DNA of 64,000 nucleotides, taken from Pseudahrensia sp036478985 (GTDB lineage: Bacteria > Pseudomonadota > Alphaproteobacteria > Rhizobiales > Rhizobiaceae). The notes beneath the pieces were generated by a model. That model was given only the letters and a program-made list of their open reading frames with translations. It was not told where the DNA came from and searched no databases. The stretch lies in contig JAZGEY010000016.1 of NCBI GenBank assembly GCA_036478985.1, forward strand, positions 48,283 to 112,282. The letters are read 5' to 3'. The number at the start of each line of letters is the position of its first letter. The first letter of the stretch is position 1. Positions 63,982-64,000 of the stretch are shown here, piece after piece. The translations under genes and the position numbers were made by a program.

Positions 63982-64000
63982 CTTCGTTCAAACTCCAATA

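Noticed and set aside
1..64000. tRNA, rRNA, CRISPR arrays, insertion sequences, prophage or integrase genes
   Set aside because: All intergenic gaps were read on both strands. None contained a tRNA T-loop pattern, repeat-spacer unit, transposase or terminal inverted repeats.

Overview
The window looks like chromosomal DNA of an alphaproteobacterium, most likely in the Hyphomicrobiales (Rhizobiales) and of moderate GC content. The evidence is a CckA-type cell-cycle hybrid kinase next to a FliO-like gene and a zinc-ligand-poor DksA, a suf operon in the order cysteine desulfurase-sufB-sufC-sufD-sufS-sufT, a DUF2865 protein, an ExoR-like Sel1 protein, a YcjX/YcjF pair, and an Mla-type transporter whose permease carries an N-terminal STAS-like domain. 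No rRNA, tRNA, CRISPR array, insertion sequence or prophage was recognised. Most of the window is densely packed core metabolism.

Layout. 1-3.1 kb: 3' part of a polytopic glycosyltransferase-like gene, then a minus-strand pair encoding a bacterial arginine kinase (phosphagen kinase) and a 3-hydroxyisobutyrate-dehydrogenase-like protein. 3.1-9.5 kb: minus-strand run of tryptophan 2,3-dioxygenase, an EamA transporter, a Bcr/CflA transporter and fdhD-mobA-mobB-moeA (molybdenum cofactor and formate dehydrogenase maturation), many joined by 4-nt overlaps. 9.5-12 kb: L,D-transpeptidase and class I fumarase. 12.2-18.9 kb: short units (TerB-like, phosphoglycolate phosphatase, rpiA, DUF2059, glutathione reductase, hydrolase, GNAT, DUF454, GGCT-like). 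18.9-24.2 kb: class II DAHP synthase, GFA protein, nadE, folP-folB-folK. 24.2-34 kb: secreted unknown, YcjF/YcjX, SixA, DksA, FliO, CckA and a GGDEF protein with a variant motif. 34-45 kb: small SPOR-like secreted protein, prfB with a structured leader, M23 peptidase, DUF455, Bcp, a large AsmA-like protein, tyrS, anmK and a hydrolase. 45.2-52.2 kb: suf operon, with an Irr/Fur-like palindrome over the predicted promoter and an unusual HIRAN-domain gene between sufB and sufC. 52.3-64 kb: gltX, DUF2865, an SDR with a changed active site, a threonine-dehydratase-like enzyme, a four-gene Mla-type lipid transport operon, a methyltransferase, the ExoR-like protein, a possible gene remnant and a glutathione S-transferase.

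Most notable: (i) the arginine kinase with all recognisable catalytic residues, a phosphagen enzyme that is rare in bacteria; (ii) the HIRAN gene inside the suf operon, combined with the absence of sufA from that operon and the near-perfect 9-3-9 palindrome at its promoter; (iii) prfB without the frameshift site but with a long inverted repeat in its leader; (iv) a very strong hairpin inside the 3' end of anmK; (v) degenerate catalytic motifs in an SDR, a GGDEF protein and FdhD; (vi) four convergent gene pairs whose stop codons interlock in exactly 4 nt.
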